A model generated the notes under the pieces. It worked only from the letters and a program-made list of their open reading frames with translations. It made no database searches and was not told the DNA's origin. Below are positions 16,584-24,164 of a DNA stretch of 27,521 nt, one piece after another. Numbering within the stretch: the first letter of the stretch is position 1; each line of letters starts with the position of its first letter. The DNA is from DATAWZ01 sp036266975 (GTDB taxonomy: Bacteria; Actinomycetota; Thermoleophilia; Solirubrobacterales; Solirubrobacteraceae), in NCBI GenBank assembly GCA_036266975.1, contig DATAWZ010000147.1, positions 1 to 27,521 on the forward strand, given 5' to 3'. Position numbers and translations under genes: made by a program.

Positions 16584-16853
16584 GTGGACGACCTTGAGAT
16601 CAACGAGCTGGTGACGAGGTTGTCGCGACCGCACTGCTCGGGTGGGGTTGTCATCGAGCGCGCTGCGATCCTCGCCGCGGGCGCGGACTTCCCGGCGGTC
16701 ATGGACTGGATCACCGCCCGCGAAGGCACACCCGAGACGACCGCCGCCGCAACTCGCAGTCGTGGCCTGCACGGCTCGCGTCTCGCCGACGGCAACGCGG
16801 CTGCCTCCCGGGCACCGCTGCGCTACGTGCTGCCCGCCGGCGCGCTGCACTGA
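16584..16853 (+). CDS. Hypothetical small protein (89 aa)
   Basis: GTG start at 16584 gives MDDLEINELVTRLSRPHCSG, then GVVIERAAILAAGADFPAVM and a C-terminal RAPLRYVLPAGALH. GAAAGGA lies ~15 nt upstream, further than ideal. The first ~50 residues look helical and structured; the middle is Ala/Arg/Gly-rich. I know no named domain, though the codon bias and compact layout favour a real gene. It is convergent with the ABC permease gene, with an 80-bp gap that holds nothing distinct. Confidence 0.6.
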   Translation: MDDLEINELVTRLSRPHCSGGVVIERAAILAAGADFPAVMDWITAREGTPETTAAATRSRGLHGSRLADGNAAASRAPLRYVLPAGALH

Positions 16854-16932
16854 CCGCAGCCGATCCGCGGGCACGCGCCGACCATGGGGCCACGCGACCG
16901 GAGCGTCGTCGCGCGGCCGCAGGTGGGCAGCG

Positions 16933-17673
16933 TCAGTGCGCCGTCCGCCGCGAGAAGAGCACGCCGGCGGCGGCGAGCGAAACCGCGACCAGGCCGGCGC
17001 ACCACGCGAGCGCGACCAGCGCGTCGGCGTGCCCGCCGAGCAGCAGCGCGTGCAGCGTGCGGTTGATCGGAGTGATCGGCTGGTGGCCGGCGAACCCACG
17101 CAGCCAGCCCGGCATCGTGCGCACGGGGACGAAGGCGCTCGAGGCGTAGGGCAGGAACATGATCACGAACGTGTATCCGCTGGCCGCCTCCGGCGTGCGC
17201 GCCATCAGCCCGAGCGCGGTGGCGACCGCGGACATCGCCGTGATGAACGCGACGAGCACGCCGATCGCCGCCAGCCACTCGAGCGGCCCGGCGTGGGGGC
17301 GGAACCCGAGCGCGATCGCGACGCCCAGCGCGAGCGCCGCCGAGGCGACGTTGCGCACGACGCTCGCCGCGACGTGCCCGGCGAGGACGCAGGCGCCGGC
17401 CACGTCCATCGCCCGCAGACGGTCGATGAACCCGCCGGTCATGTCCTGGCAGACACCGACCGCGGTGAGCGACGCGCCGTAGCCGGCGCACAGCAGCAAC
17501 ACGCCTGGAGCGACGTAGGTGACGTAGCGGGTCCCGGTGTGGATCGCCCCGCCGAAGAGGACGACGAACAGCACCATCAACAGCGCGGGCAGGACCAGCG
17601 CGACGATCAGCGTGTCGAGGTTGCGCCGCGTCAGGCGCAGACAACGGCCGGCCATGATCAGCGTGTCAGACAC
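16933..17673 (-). CDS. ABC-2 type transporter permease (DrrB-like)
   Basis: 246 residues from GTG 17673, with GAGGAGG ~8 nt upstream. Six hydrophobic segments are visible (LIVALVLPALLMVLFVVLFG, YVAPGVLLLCAGYGASLTAV, VASAALALGVAIALGF, WLAAIGVLVAFITAMSAVA, YTFVIMFLPYASSAFV, LVALAWCAGLVAVSLAAAGV), the layout of the ABC2_membrane family. The start overlaps the end of the ATPase gene by 16 nt, so the two are one transcript and one exporter. Relatives export lipids or hydrophobic antibiotics; the substrate is unknown here. The divergent TetR gene is the probable controller. Confidence 0.92.
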   Translation of the reverse strand: MSDTLIMAGRCLRLTRRNLDTLIVALVLPALLMVLFVVLFGGAIHTGTRYVTYVAPGVLLLCAGYGASLTAVGVCQDMTGGFIDRLRAMDVAGACVLAGHVAASVVRNVASAALALGVAIALGFRPHAGPLEWLAAIGVLVAFITAMSAVATALGLMARTPEAASGYTFVIMFLPYASSAFVPVRTMPGWLRGFAGHQPITPINRTLHALLLGGHADALVALAWCAGLVAVSLAAAGVLFSRRTAH

Positions 17674-18602
17674 AGGAAGACCTCCTCGAGCGTGGCTTCG
17701 TGGACGGCGAACGAGGCGACCGCCTCGCGCGCGGGATCGAGCTCGTCGAGCAGGGCGCGCACGCGGGCGGCGCTGCCGTCGGTGGACAGGGTCAGCCTGC
17801 GTCGCGCCGCGTCACGCCCGAACGCGCGCTCGCCGGCCCGCTCGGCGATCAGCGCGTAGGCGCGCTCGTCGACGGCGACGACCTCCAGGCGCTCGGCGGC
17901 GACACGCCGCTTGAGCTCGGCGGCGCTGCCCTCGGCGACCACGCGTCCGCCGTCGAGGACCGCGATGCGGTCGGCGAGGCGGTCGGCCTCCTCCAGGTAC
18001 TGGGTGGTCAGGAAGACCCCGACACCGGAGGCGGCCAGCTCGAGCACGACCTCCCACAGCGCCTGGCGGCTGCGGGGGTCCAGGCCCGTGCTCGGCTCGT
18101 CCAGGAAGATCACCTCCGGGTCGCCGAGCAGGCTCGCGGCGAGGTCGAGCCGGCGGCGCATCCCGCCCGAGTAGGTGGCCACGCGACGCTCGGCGGCGTC
18201 GACGAGGTCGAAGCGCCCGAGCAGCTCATCGGCCCGCCGGCTCGCCCCGTGGCGGTCAAGGCCGCGCATGCGACCGAGCATCTGCAGGTTCTCGCGCCCG
18301 CTCTGCAGCCCGTCGACTGCGACGTACTGGCCGGTCAGGCTGATGCGCCGGCGCACCTGGTGGCGCTGGGTGACCACGTCGTGACCGGCGACGCGGGCGC
18401 GACCGCCGTCGGGGTGCAGCAGCGTGGCGAGGATCCGGACCGTCGTCGTCTTGCCCGCGCCGTTGGGACCGAGCAGGGCGAGCACGCTGCCGCGCTCCAT
18501 CCGCAGCTCCAGGCCGTCGAGCACGGTGTGGTCGCCGTAGGTCTTGGTGAGCTGCTCGACCTCGACCGCCGGCGGGTGGGGTTTTGTGTATGTCGTACGC
18601 AT
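17658..18602 (-). CDS. ABC transporter ATP-binding protein (DrrA-like)
   Basis: 314 residues from ATG 18602. The frame extends 7 codons further to 18623, but those codons run through the operator. Walker A GPNGAGKTTT, a Q-loop near SLTGQYVAVD, signature YSGGMRRRLDLA, Walker B VIFLDEPSTGLD and the switch His region (LTTQYLEEADRLADR, with Gln in place of the usual His) are all visible. The C-terminal ~90 residues (RLEVVAVDERAYALIAERAG to ATLEEVFLCLTR) match the DrrA-type tail. No ribosome-binding site precedes the ATG, so the transcript may be leaderless. It powers the overlapping permease. Confidence 0.93.
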   Translation of the reverse strand: MRTTYTKPHPPAVEVEQLTKTYGDHTVLDGLELRMERGSVLALLGPNGAGKTTTVRILATLLHPDGGRARVAGHDVVTQRHQVRRRISLTGQYVAVDGLQSGRENLQMLGRMRGLDRHGASRRADELLGRFDLVDAAERRVATYSGGMRRRLDLAASLLGDPEVIFLDEPSTGLDPRSRQALWEVVLELAASGVGVFLTTQYLEEADRLADRIAVLDGGRVVAEGSAAELKRRVAAERLEVVAVDERAYALIAERAGERAFGRDAARRRLTLSTDGSAARVRALLDELDPAREAVASFAVHEATLEEVFLCLTR

Positions 18603-18621
18603 AATTGCGTATGGTATACAC
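18586..18621. promoter_or_regulatory. 36-bp palindromic operator between the TetR and ABC genes
   Basis: GTGTAT (18586-18591) and ATACAC (18616-18621) flank an inner TACGCA-TAAT-TGCGTA core (18596-18611). The whole is symmetrical apart from a few bases. It covers the ABC ATPase start (18602) and ends 7 nt before the TetR ATG (18629). Bound TetR would block both divergent genes. Confidence 0.75.
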
Positions 18622-18628
18622 ATATTCG

Positions 18629-19345
18629 ATGCCCGGTCAAGGCGCGATCCATGCGGCGTGGGGACGAGGCGAGCGCCCCGGCCGCGGCCCCCGGCCGGGG
18701 TTGAGCGTCACCGCGATCGCCCAGGCCGGCGCGAAGGTGGCCCGCGAGGAGGGGCTCGCGGCGGTGTCGATGGCGCGGGTAGCCAAGGAGGTCGGCGCTT
18801 CGACGATGGCCCTGTACCGCTACGTCGCGAGCAAGGACGAGCTGCTCGCGCTGATGGTCGATGCCGCGCTCGGGCCGCCCGTGCCCGTCGCGCCGAAAGA
18901 GGGCTGGCGCGCCGGCCTGTCGCGCTGGGCGTGGAGCCAGCATGAGCGGCTCGCCGCGGACCGATGGGCGGTCGCGGTGCCGATCAGCGGACCGCCGCTG
19001 ACCCCGAACGCCGTGGCCTGGCTCGAGGATGGCCTGTGGGCGCTGCGCGAGACCTGCCTGCCCGAGGAGGACAAGGCGTCGGTCGTGCTGCTGCTGAGCG
19101 GCTACGTGCGCGGCGAGGCCGCGCTCGTCGCCGACCTGGGCGCCGCGGAGTTCGACGGCGACGAGATGATGCTCGCCTATTCGGGCATGCTGCGCGCGCT
19201 CATCGTCGGCGACCGCTTCCCGGCGCTGAACGCGCTGCTCGACGCCGGCGTGTTCGACAAGGCCGACCACCCGGACCGCGAGTTCGCCTTCGGCCTGGAG
19301 CGTCTGCTCGACGGCATCCAGGCACTGGTCGACCGCCAGCGCTGA
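18629..19345 (+). CDS. TetR-family transcriptional regulator
   Basis: 238 residues from ATG 18629, chosen because upstream in-frame starts (TTG 18605, ATG 18611) lie inside the operator. The N-terminal TetR HTH is at ~29-75 (SVTAIAQAGAKVAREEGLAA, SMARVAKEVGASTMALYRYV, ASKDELL). The C-terminal ~150 residues look like the TetR_C ligand domain (WAWSQHERLAADRWAVAVPI). No Shine-Dalgarno sequence is present; TATAC 8 nt upstream of the ATG could be a -10 element for a leaderless mRNA. Being divergent from an ABC exporter with a shared palindrome, it is most likely a local repressor released by the exporter's substrate. Confidence 0.92.
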   Translation: MPGQGAIHAAWGRGERPGRGPRPGLSVTAIAQAGAKVAREEGLAAVSMARVAKEVGASTMALYRYVASKDELLALMVDAALGPPVPVAPKEGWRAGLSRWAWSQHERLAADRWAVAVPISGPPLTPNAVAWLEDGLWALRETCLPEEDKASVVLLLSGYVRGEAALVADLGAAEFDGDEMMLAYSGMLRALIVGDRFPALNALLDAGVFDKADHPDREFAFGLERLLDGIQALVDRQR

Positions 19346-19352
19346 GACGAAG

Positions 19353-19493
19353 CCGCGAGCATTGTTGCGGCAGCCGCGATATACGCGGCTCACGACACAC
19401 GCCTGGACGAGCCGCCTACCGTCTCCGCGAGCATTGTTGCGGCAGCCGCGATATACGCGGCTCACGGCACACTCCTGGACGAGCCGCGTACCG
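19353..19493. repeat. Two 69-bp tandem direct repeats (period 72), each with a hairpin
   Basis: Copies at 19353-19421 and 19425-19493 differ at about three positions and are separated by TCT. Each contains AGCCGCG-ATATA-CGCGGCT, a perfect 7-bp stem (19372-19390 and 19444-19462). They begin 8 nt after the TetR stop and could act as its terminators, a small-RNA source or a protein site. Confidence 0.85.
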
Positions 19494-19568
19494 GCGCCCG
19501 GAGCACGGCGCACCTCCCGGGGCGGCGAACAGTCGAAGGCGAACGGCGAAAGGGGTATACACGCACGC

Positions 19569-20171
19569 GTGGAGGATCCGCCGACCCGCGCCGCCGACCG
19601 TGACCGGGACGCCGCGCTGGAGCGCCTCTCCCAGGCCGCCGGCGACGGGCAGTTGACGCTCGAGGAGTACTCGGCGCGCGCGGATCTCGCCCTGCGCGCG
19701 AAGGTGCTCGGCGAGCTCAGCGAGCTCACCGGCGATCTACAGGGCCCGACGACCGCCGCACCCGCGCAGCACCCCGAGCGGCTGCGGGCGATCCTCTCCA
19801 ACGAGTCGCGCAAGGGCCGCTGGCGGGTGCCCGGCTGGCTCGCCGCCCGGTCGGTGCTGGGCGACGTCCACCTCGAGCTGCAGGAGGCGCTCCTCACCGC
19901 GCCGGTCACCCGGATCGACGCCCACGCGACGCTCGGCTCGATCACGATCTTCGTGCCCGAGGGCGTCGACGTGCGGATGTCGGGCACTTCGCTGCTCGGC
20001 TCCACGTCGTGCCGGCTCACCGCGGACCCGATTCCGGGCGGCCCGGTGATCGAGGTCCGCGCCCGGGCGGTGCTGGGCAACGTGACGGTCCGGCCGGCCA
20101 AGCTCAGCCAGCGCCTGCGCTCGGCGCTGACCGCCGCGCTCGACTCAGGCGAGTCCCCACACAGGGCGTAA
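19569..20171 (+). CDS. DUF1707 domain protein with a cell-wall-stress-response-like C-terminus
   Basis: 200 residues from GTG 19569. Residues ~8-58 are the DUF1707 (SHOCT-like) module: AADRDRDAALERLSQAAGDG, QLTLEEYSARADLALRAK, ELSELTGDL. The C-terminal half (~95-190; SVLGDVHLELQEALL, IDAHATLGSITIFVPEGVDV, GNVTVRP) resembles the LiaF-like beta-helix domain of cell-wall-active antibiotic response proteins. No membrane segment is seen. GTATACAC lies just upstream, shared with the TetR/ABC operator. It is 24 bp from the crotonase gene and possibly co-transcribed with it. Confidence 0.85.
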   Translation: MEDPPTRAADRDRDAALERLSQAAGDGQLTLEEYSARADLALRAKVLGELSELTGDLQGPTTAAPAQHPERLRAILSNESRKGRWRVPGWLAARSVLGDVHLELQEALLTAPVTRIDAHATLGSITIFVPEGVDVRMSGTSLLGSTSCRLTADPIPGGPVIEVRARAVLGNVTVRPAKLSQRLRSALTAALDSGESPHRA

Positions 20172-20195
20172 GCCGCCGGTAGCCTGGAGCCCAGC

Positions 20196-21044
20196 ATGAC
20201 CCAGCACCTCCGCGAGCGCGTGCGCTACGAGCTCCCCACCCCCGGCGTCGCCCGGGTCGTCCTGGACCGCCCCGAGCGGCGCAACGCGCAGGACGCCGCG
20301 ATGCTCTACGCGATCGACGAGGCGTTCGCGCTCGCCGTACGCGACCGCGAGGTCAAGGTGATCGTCCTCGCCGCCGAGGGCCCGGACTTCTCCTCCGGCC
20401 ACGACCTCGCCAGCGACCTCACCGCGCCGGTCGGCGAGCCGCGCGAGCTCGTGGCCCCGTACGACCAACCCGGAGCCGAGGGCTGGCTGTCGGCCGAGGA
20501 CGAGTTCTTCCGCGGGCTGTGCCTGCGCTGGCGCGACCTGCCCACGCCGACGATCGCGTCGGTGCAGGGCCGGGTCATCGCCGGCGGGCTGATGCTCATC
20601 TGGCCGTGCGATCTGATCGTCGCCTCCGAGGATGCGAGCTTCTCGGACCCGGTCGTCGCCTTCGGCGTCAACGGCCACGAGTTCTTCACCCACGTGTGGG
20701 AGCTCGGCGCCCGCCGCGCCAAGGAGCTGCTGTTCACCGGCGAGGCGATGTCGGCCGCCGAGGCGCGCGCGATCGGCATGGTCAACCGCGTCGTGCCCCG
20801 CGCCGAGCTCGAAACGGCGACGCTCGAGCTCGCCGAGCGGATCGCCCGCCGGCCCTCGTTCGGGCTGCGACTGGCCAAGCGCGCGGTCAACCAGAGCCTC
20901 GATTTGCAGGGACAGCGTCACGCGATCGACGCCGCCTACTCGCTCCATCACCTTGGGCACGCGCACAACAGGACCGAGCACGGGCAGCTCATCGACCCCG
21001 CGGGAATCGAGGCGATCCGCCGGGACGCACGCGGCCGCGAATAG
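20196..21044 (+). CDS. Enoyl-CoA hydratase/isomerase family protein (crotonase)
   Basis: 282 residues from ATG 20196 (GGAG ~8 nt upstream). Oxyanion-hole segments are present: SSGHDLASDL (first) and GRVIAGGLMLIWPCDLIVAS (second). The usual catalytic pair is only half kept: the Glu144 equivalent (in FxxPE) is V153 (FSDPVVAFG), while the Glu164 equivalent is probably E177 (RRAKELLFTG). The C-terminal trimerisation helix is normal (LAKRAVNQSLDLQGQRHAID). Loss of the first Glu suggests an activity other than plain hydration, for example isomerase or a related CoA reaction. It is placed among acyl-CoA-type genes. Confidence 0.9.
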   Translation: MTQHLRERVRYELPTPGVARVVLDRPERRNAQDAAMLYAIDEAFALAVRDREVKVIVLAAEGPDFSSGHDLASDLTAPVGEPRELVAPYDQPGAEGWLSAEDEFFRGLCLRWRDLPTPTIASVQGRVIAGGLMLIWPCDLIVASEDASFSDPVVAFGVNGHEFFTHVWELGARRAKELLFTGEAMSAAEARAIGMVNRVVPRAELETATLELAERIARRPSFGLRLAKRAVNQSLDLQGQRHAIDAAYSLHHLGHAHNRTEHGQLIDPAGIEAIRRDARGRE

Positions 21045-21186
21045 GACGACCCCACAATGCGGGCGCTCGGCGTGCTTGCCCGGCGCGTCGAGCCTCTGGG
21101 ACACTCCGCGGCGGAGGGAGGAACTCCAGGTGGCGGCGTGCCCGCACCCTGAGCTGGCCTCCGTCGAGCGATCGAAAGGAGGGACA

Positions 21187-21984
21187 GTGCAAGCAAGCGA
21201 AACTCTGACCAGCCCCCGGCTGGCGCGCGAGGTGCCGGCGACCGCCAAGCGCCAGGCGCAGAGCATGAACCGGATCGCACAGATACTCGCGATCTGCTTC
21301 GGGCCGGCGATGTTCATCACCTGGGGGATCGGCGGCGTCTGGCTGGCGCGCTACATGCCGCCCAAGATCCACCCGGACGCCTCGGCGCAGACCGTCGCCA
21401 TGTGGTATATGCACCACGCGACGCGCATCCGCATCGGGCTGGTGTTCATGATGCTCGCGCTCGGCTTCATCGGGTTCTGGGGCGTCTGCATCGCGGTGCA
21501 GCTGCGCCGCAAGGAGGGCCTGTTCCCGGCCTTTACCTACGCCCAGCTCGTCGGCATGGCCGGCGGGACGGGCATCATCCTCGTGCCGTGCGTCCTGTGG
21601 TGCACCGCCGCCTACCGGGCGGGCCACATCCCCGCGACCACCACCCAGACGCTCAACGACGCGGGCTGGATCGGGATGATGGGCACCTGGCTGCCGTTCA
21701 CGGTCTGGGCGTGCGCGGTCGGTGCGGCGATCCTGTTCGACCCGAGCTCGGACCCCGTCTTCCCACGCTGGGCGGGCTATCTGAGCGTCATCTCCGGGAT
21801 CGGGTTCATGACCGGGTCGGGTGTCTGGTTCACGACGCACGGCGCGTGGAGCTGGGTCGGCGTGCTGGGCCTGTACGAGCCGTTCGTGATCTTCGGCGTG
21901 TGGGTGCTCCCGCTCACCTGGCTGTGCTGGAAGAACCTCCAGCGCGGCTACTGCCACGAGCTGGAGCTGGCTCCCGAAGGCTGA
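21187..21984 (+). CDS. Six-helix membrane protein of unknown function
   Basis: 265 residues from GTG 21187, chosen for the strong AAAGGAGG at ~5 nt upstream. Six hydrophobic helices are visible (IAQILAICFGPAMFITWGIG, IGLVFMMLALGFIGFWGVCI, LVGMAGGTGIILVPCVLWCT, WIGMMGTWLPFTVWACAVGA, YLSVISGIGFMTGSGVWF, LYEPFVIFGVWVLPLTWLCW). It is rich in Trp, Met and Gly. I do not recognise a named domain. It lies 142 bp after the crotonase and before a TetR regulator, in a run of lipid-type genes. Confidence 0.8.
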   Translation: MQASETLTSPRLAREVPATAKRQAQSMNRIAQILAICFGPAMFITWGIGGVWLARYMPPKIHPDASAQTVAMWYMHHATRIRIGLVFMMLALGFIGFWGVCIAVQLRRKEGLFPAFTYAQLVGMAGGTGIILVPCVLWCTAAYRAGHIPATTTQTLNDAGWIGMMGTWLPFTVWACAVGAAILFDPSSDPVFPRWAGYLSVISGIGFMTGSGVWFTTHGAWSWVGVLGLYEPFVIFGVWVLPLTWLCWKNLQRGYCHELELAPEG

Positions 21985-22052
21985 GCGTCCAAGACGGTTA
22001 GTCTGTACCCGTCGGAGAGCTTCCGCTGCCGACTGCGCTGGTACGCGCCAAA

Positions 22053-22664
22053 TTGTCAGAGCCCGCCTCCGAGAAGGTCCTGACCGCGAAGGGCACCCGG
22101 CAGGCCGAGGCGGTGCTCGCCGCGGCGATCCGCTGCCTGGGTGAGGAGGGCTACGCCGGGACCTCGCTGCAGCGCGTCGCCGACGCCGCCGGCGTGCAGA
22201 AGCGGATGGTCCTCTACTACTACGAGTCGCGCGAGCGGCTGATCGCCACCGCGCTGCAGCGGCTGGCCGATGCCTTCCTGGCCCAGCTGCAGGAGCGCCT
22301 GCGCGGCCTGCACGACCCCGCGGCGGTGATCGATGCCGTCGCCGAGCTGTTCCTGGCCCAGGCCGAGGACCGCGCGCTGCTGACCGCGTACTTCGGCCTG
22401 CTCGCCGAGTCGGCGACCGACCCCGTGCTCGCCGCCGCGGTCGCCGACCTGCGCGAGCGCGCCGTCGCGATCGCCCACGACGTGCTCGACGACCTCGAGG
22501 CGCACGGCCACGAGCTCTCGATGGAGCGCGAGCTGCTCATCCTCGCCGCGATCAGCATCACCAACGGCGTCGCCCTCGAGCTCATGCAGCACGGGCGCAC
22601 GCCCCAGCTCGAGCGGGCGATCGGCCTCGCCCGCATCGGCGCCCCGCTGCTGCTCTTCGACTGA
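22053..22664 (+). CDS. TetR-family transcriptional regulator
   Basis: 203 residues from TTG 22053 (no strong ribosome-binding site seen). The HTH is at ~16-62: AEAVLAAAIRCLGEEGYAGT, SLQRVADAAGVQKRMVLYYY, ESRERLI. The C-terminal ligand domain is helical (VAELFLAQAEDRALLTAYFG). It lies between the membrane protein and the SDR gene, all on the same strand. A pair of inverted repeats just downstream, before the SDR gene, are candidate binding sites, so the SDR is a likely target. Confidence 0.9.
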   Translation: MSEPASEKVLTAKGTRQAEAVLAAAIRCLGEEGYAGTSLQRVADAAGVQKRMVLYYYESRERLIATALQRLADAFLAQLQERLRGLHDPAAVIDAVAELFLAQAEDRALLTAYFGLLAESATDPVLAAAVADLRERAVAIAHDVLDDLEAHGHELSMERELLILAAISITNGVALELMQHGRTPQLERAIGLARIGAPLLLFD

Positions 22665-22673
22665 GAGCCCACG

Positions 22674-22748
22674 CCGGTTGGGACGTTCTCCAACCGGCCC
22701 CCGCGACAGGCCCGGCCGGTCGCCGGACCACCGATAGCGTTGGAGAAC
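22674..22748. promoter_or_regulatory. Two overlapping inverted repeats between TetR and SDR genes
   Basis: CCGGTTGG (22674-22681) pairs with CCAACCGG (22690-22697) over 8 nt, forming a stem 10 nt after the TetR stop (no T run). Overlapping it, GTTCTCCAAC (22685-22694) is a perfect reverse complement of GTTGGAGAAC (22739-22748), 32 nt before the SDR start. The layout suggests two operator half-sites or a terminator plus operator. Confidence 0.5.
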
Positions 22749-22779
22749 GGGGACAACGGGGATAACGGACGGAGTCGAC

Positions 22780-23652
22780 ATGGGACGAATGGATGGAAAG
22801 GTGGCGTTCATCACCGGCGGCGGCCGCGGGCAGGGCCGATCGCACGCACTGCGGCTGGCCGCGGAGGGCGCGCGGATCGTCATCTGCGATCTCGGTCACG
22901 ACGTCGACGCGTGCCCGTACCCGCTGAGCACCGAGGCCGACATGGCCGAGACCGTGCGGCTGGTCGAGGAGCGTGACCAGCGCTGCCTGTCGGCGATCGC
23001 CGACGTCCGCGACGAGGCGGCGCTGACCACGCTCGCCGAGCGGGCGATGAGCGAGTTCGGCCGGATCGACGTGGTGTGCGCGAACGCGGGGATCGCCTCG
23101 ATCGGCAGCTACGACATCCCCGCCGAGCACTGGGACCAGGTGCTCGACATCAACCTCAAGGGCGTCTGGCTCGCCTGCAAGGCGGCGATCCCGCACATGA
23201 TCGCCGGCGGCCAGGGCGGCTCGATCGTCATGACCTCCTCGGCCGCCGGGCTCAACCCGTTCTACAACTTCATGGCCTACACGGCGGCCAAGCACGGCGT
23301 GATCGGGCTGATGCGCAGCCTCGCCGCCGAGCTCGCCCCGCACAGCATCCGCGTCAACGCGATCTGCCCGACGATGGTCAACACCGGCATGATCCGCAAC
23401 GAGGCGATCCAGAACCTGTTCGCGGGCAAGGAGTCGGGCGCCACGCCGGAGGACATCGAGTTCCCGGCCAAGACGCTCAACCTGCTGCCGGTCTCGCTGA
23501 TCGAGGCCGTGGACCTCTCCAACGCCGTGCTCTACCTGTCCTCCGAGGAGGGCCGCTACGTCACCGGCGTCGCGCTGCCGGTCGACGCCGGCTCGACCAT
23601 TCAGCCGGCGGGCATCCCGCCGTGGTCCTTCGAAGCGCTCATGGGCGGCTGA
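22780..23652 (+). CDS. Mycofactocin-coupled-type SDR family oxidoreductase
   Basis: 290 residues from ATG 22780. It is a classical SDR fold: TGGGRGQG (cofactor loop, 13-20), CANAG, the catalytic Ser in VMTSSAAG, YxxxK as YTAAKHG, and NAICPTMVNTGM. The opening MDGKVAFITGGGRGQGRSHA and the acidic insert after beta-2 with PYPLST are hallmarks of the mycofactocin-dependent SDR group, whose NAD is bound non-exchangeably and re-oxidised through mycofactocin. The likely substrate is an alcohol or hydroxy compound; the specific one is unknown. No mycofactocin biosynthesis gene is in the window. GGAG ~6 nt upstream supports the start. Confidence 0.92.
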   Translation: MGRMDGKVAFITGGGRGQGRSHALRLAAEGARIVICDLGHDVDACPYPLSTEADMAETVRLVEERDQRCLSAIADVRDEAALTTLAERAMSEFGRIDVVCANAGIASIGSYDIPAEHWDQVLDINLKGVWLACKAAIPHMIAGGQGGSIVMTSSAAGLNPFYNFMAYTAAKHGVIGLMRSLAAELAPHSIRVNAICPTMVNTGMIRNEAIQNLFAGKESGATPEDIEFPAKTLNLLPVSLIEAVDLSNAVLYLSSEEGRYVTGVALPVDAGSTIQPAGIPPWSFEALMGG

Positions 23653-23697
23653 ACGCGGTCCGGCGCTGGGGTCCTTCCGCTGGCGGAACGCGGTCCG
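23651..23697. repeat. 12-bp direct repeat flanking a small palindrome
   Basis: GAACGCGGTCCG occurs at 23651-23662 and again at 23686-23697. Between them TTCCGC-TG-GCGGAA (23675-23688) is a perfect stem that overlaps the second copy. It lies across the SDR stop codon and may be its terminator; there is no T run. Confidence 0.5.
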
Positions 23698-23776
23698 TCA
23701 ACGGGAGGACGCTCTGCCTGCACCCGAGGCGTAGCTTGGGTACGTCACTCGGTTCTCCACCGGAGAGGAGCAGGAT

Positions 23777-24103
23777 TTGTACGCACGCTCAGCACTCGCA
23801 ACCGTGCCGCAGGAGAGGTTCGACGATCTCGTCACGATGTTCCAGGAGGACATGGGCCCGCGCTACGCGGACGCGCGCGGATTCCGCGGCTTCACCGTCG
23901 TCTCCGATCGCTCGAAGGGACAGGTCTTCGGGATCTCGTTCTGGGCGACCGAGGCCGACCGCGACGGCGCGTCCGAGCTCGGACGCGCGCTGCGCCGCAA
24001 GGTGATGGACATCGGCGACTTGGAAGGGATCGCGTCGCAGCTGTGGGAGGTCGCGTACTTCGACGTGCGCGACGTCCGGGCGGTCTCGGCCCCGCAGGTC
24101 TGA
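23777..24103 (+). CDS. Small alpha/beta-barrel protein (ABM-like monooxygenase fold)
   Basis: 108 residues from TTG 23777, with GGAGAGGAGCAGGA just upstream. The pattern of an opening strand (YARSALATVPQERFDDLV), a helix, RGFRGFTVVSDRSKGQVFGI and SFWATEADRDGASEL fits the dimeric alpha/beta-barrel (antibiotic-biosynthesis-monooxygenase-like) fold. Heme or small aromatic substrates are typical for the superfamily, but no diagnostic residue is visible, so the function is open. It is convergent with the PHA genes, separated by a terminator. Confidence 0.7.
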   Translation: MYARSALATVPQERFDDLVTMFQEDMGPRYADARGFRGFTVVSDRSKGQVFGISFWATEADRDGASELGRALRRKVMDIGDLEGIASQLWEVAYFDVRDVRAVSAPQV

Positions 24104-24118
24104 CGATCTGAGCGGCCA

Positions 24119-24142
24119 GGGCGCCGGCAACGGTCGGCGCCC
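24119..24142. terminator. Hairpin between convergent genes
   Basis: GGGCGCCG (24119-24126) and CGGCGCCC (24135-24142) form a perfect 8-bp stem with an 8-nt loop. It sits 16 nt after the small barrel gene and 23 nt from the end of the PHA depolymerase gene. No T run is present, but the position suits a bidirectional terminator. Confidence 0.55.
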
Positions 24143-24164
24143 GCCGCGCGCACGGGCCGCCTCG

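Noticed and set aside
19353..19493. Two-copy repeat as a CRISPR array
   Set aside because: Only two 69-bp units with a 3-nt spacer; CRISPR needs shorter repeats and unique spacers of similar length.
18335..20197. 620-residue minus-strand frame across the TetR, repeat and DUF1707 region
   Set aside because: It crosses an operator and tandem repeats and lies opposite two recognised genes; Ser/Arg-rich with no family match.
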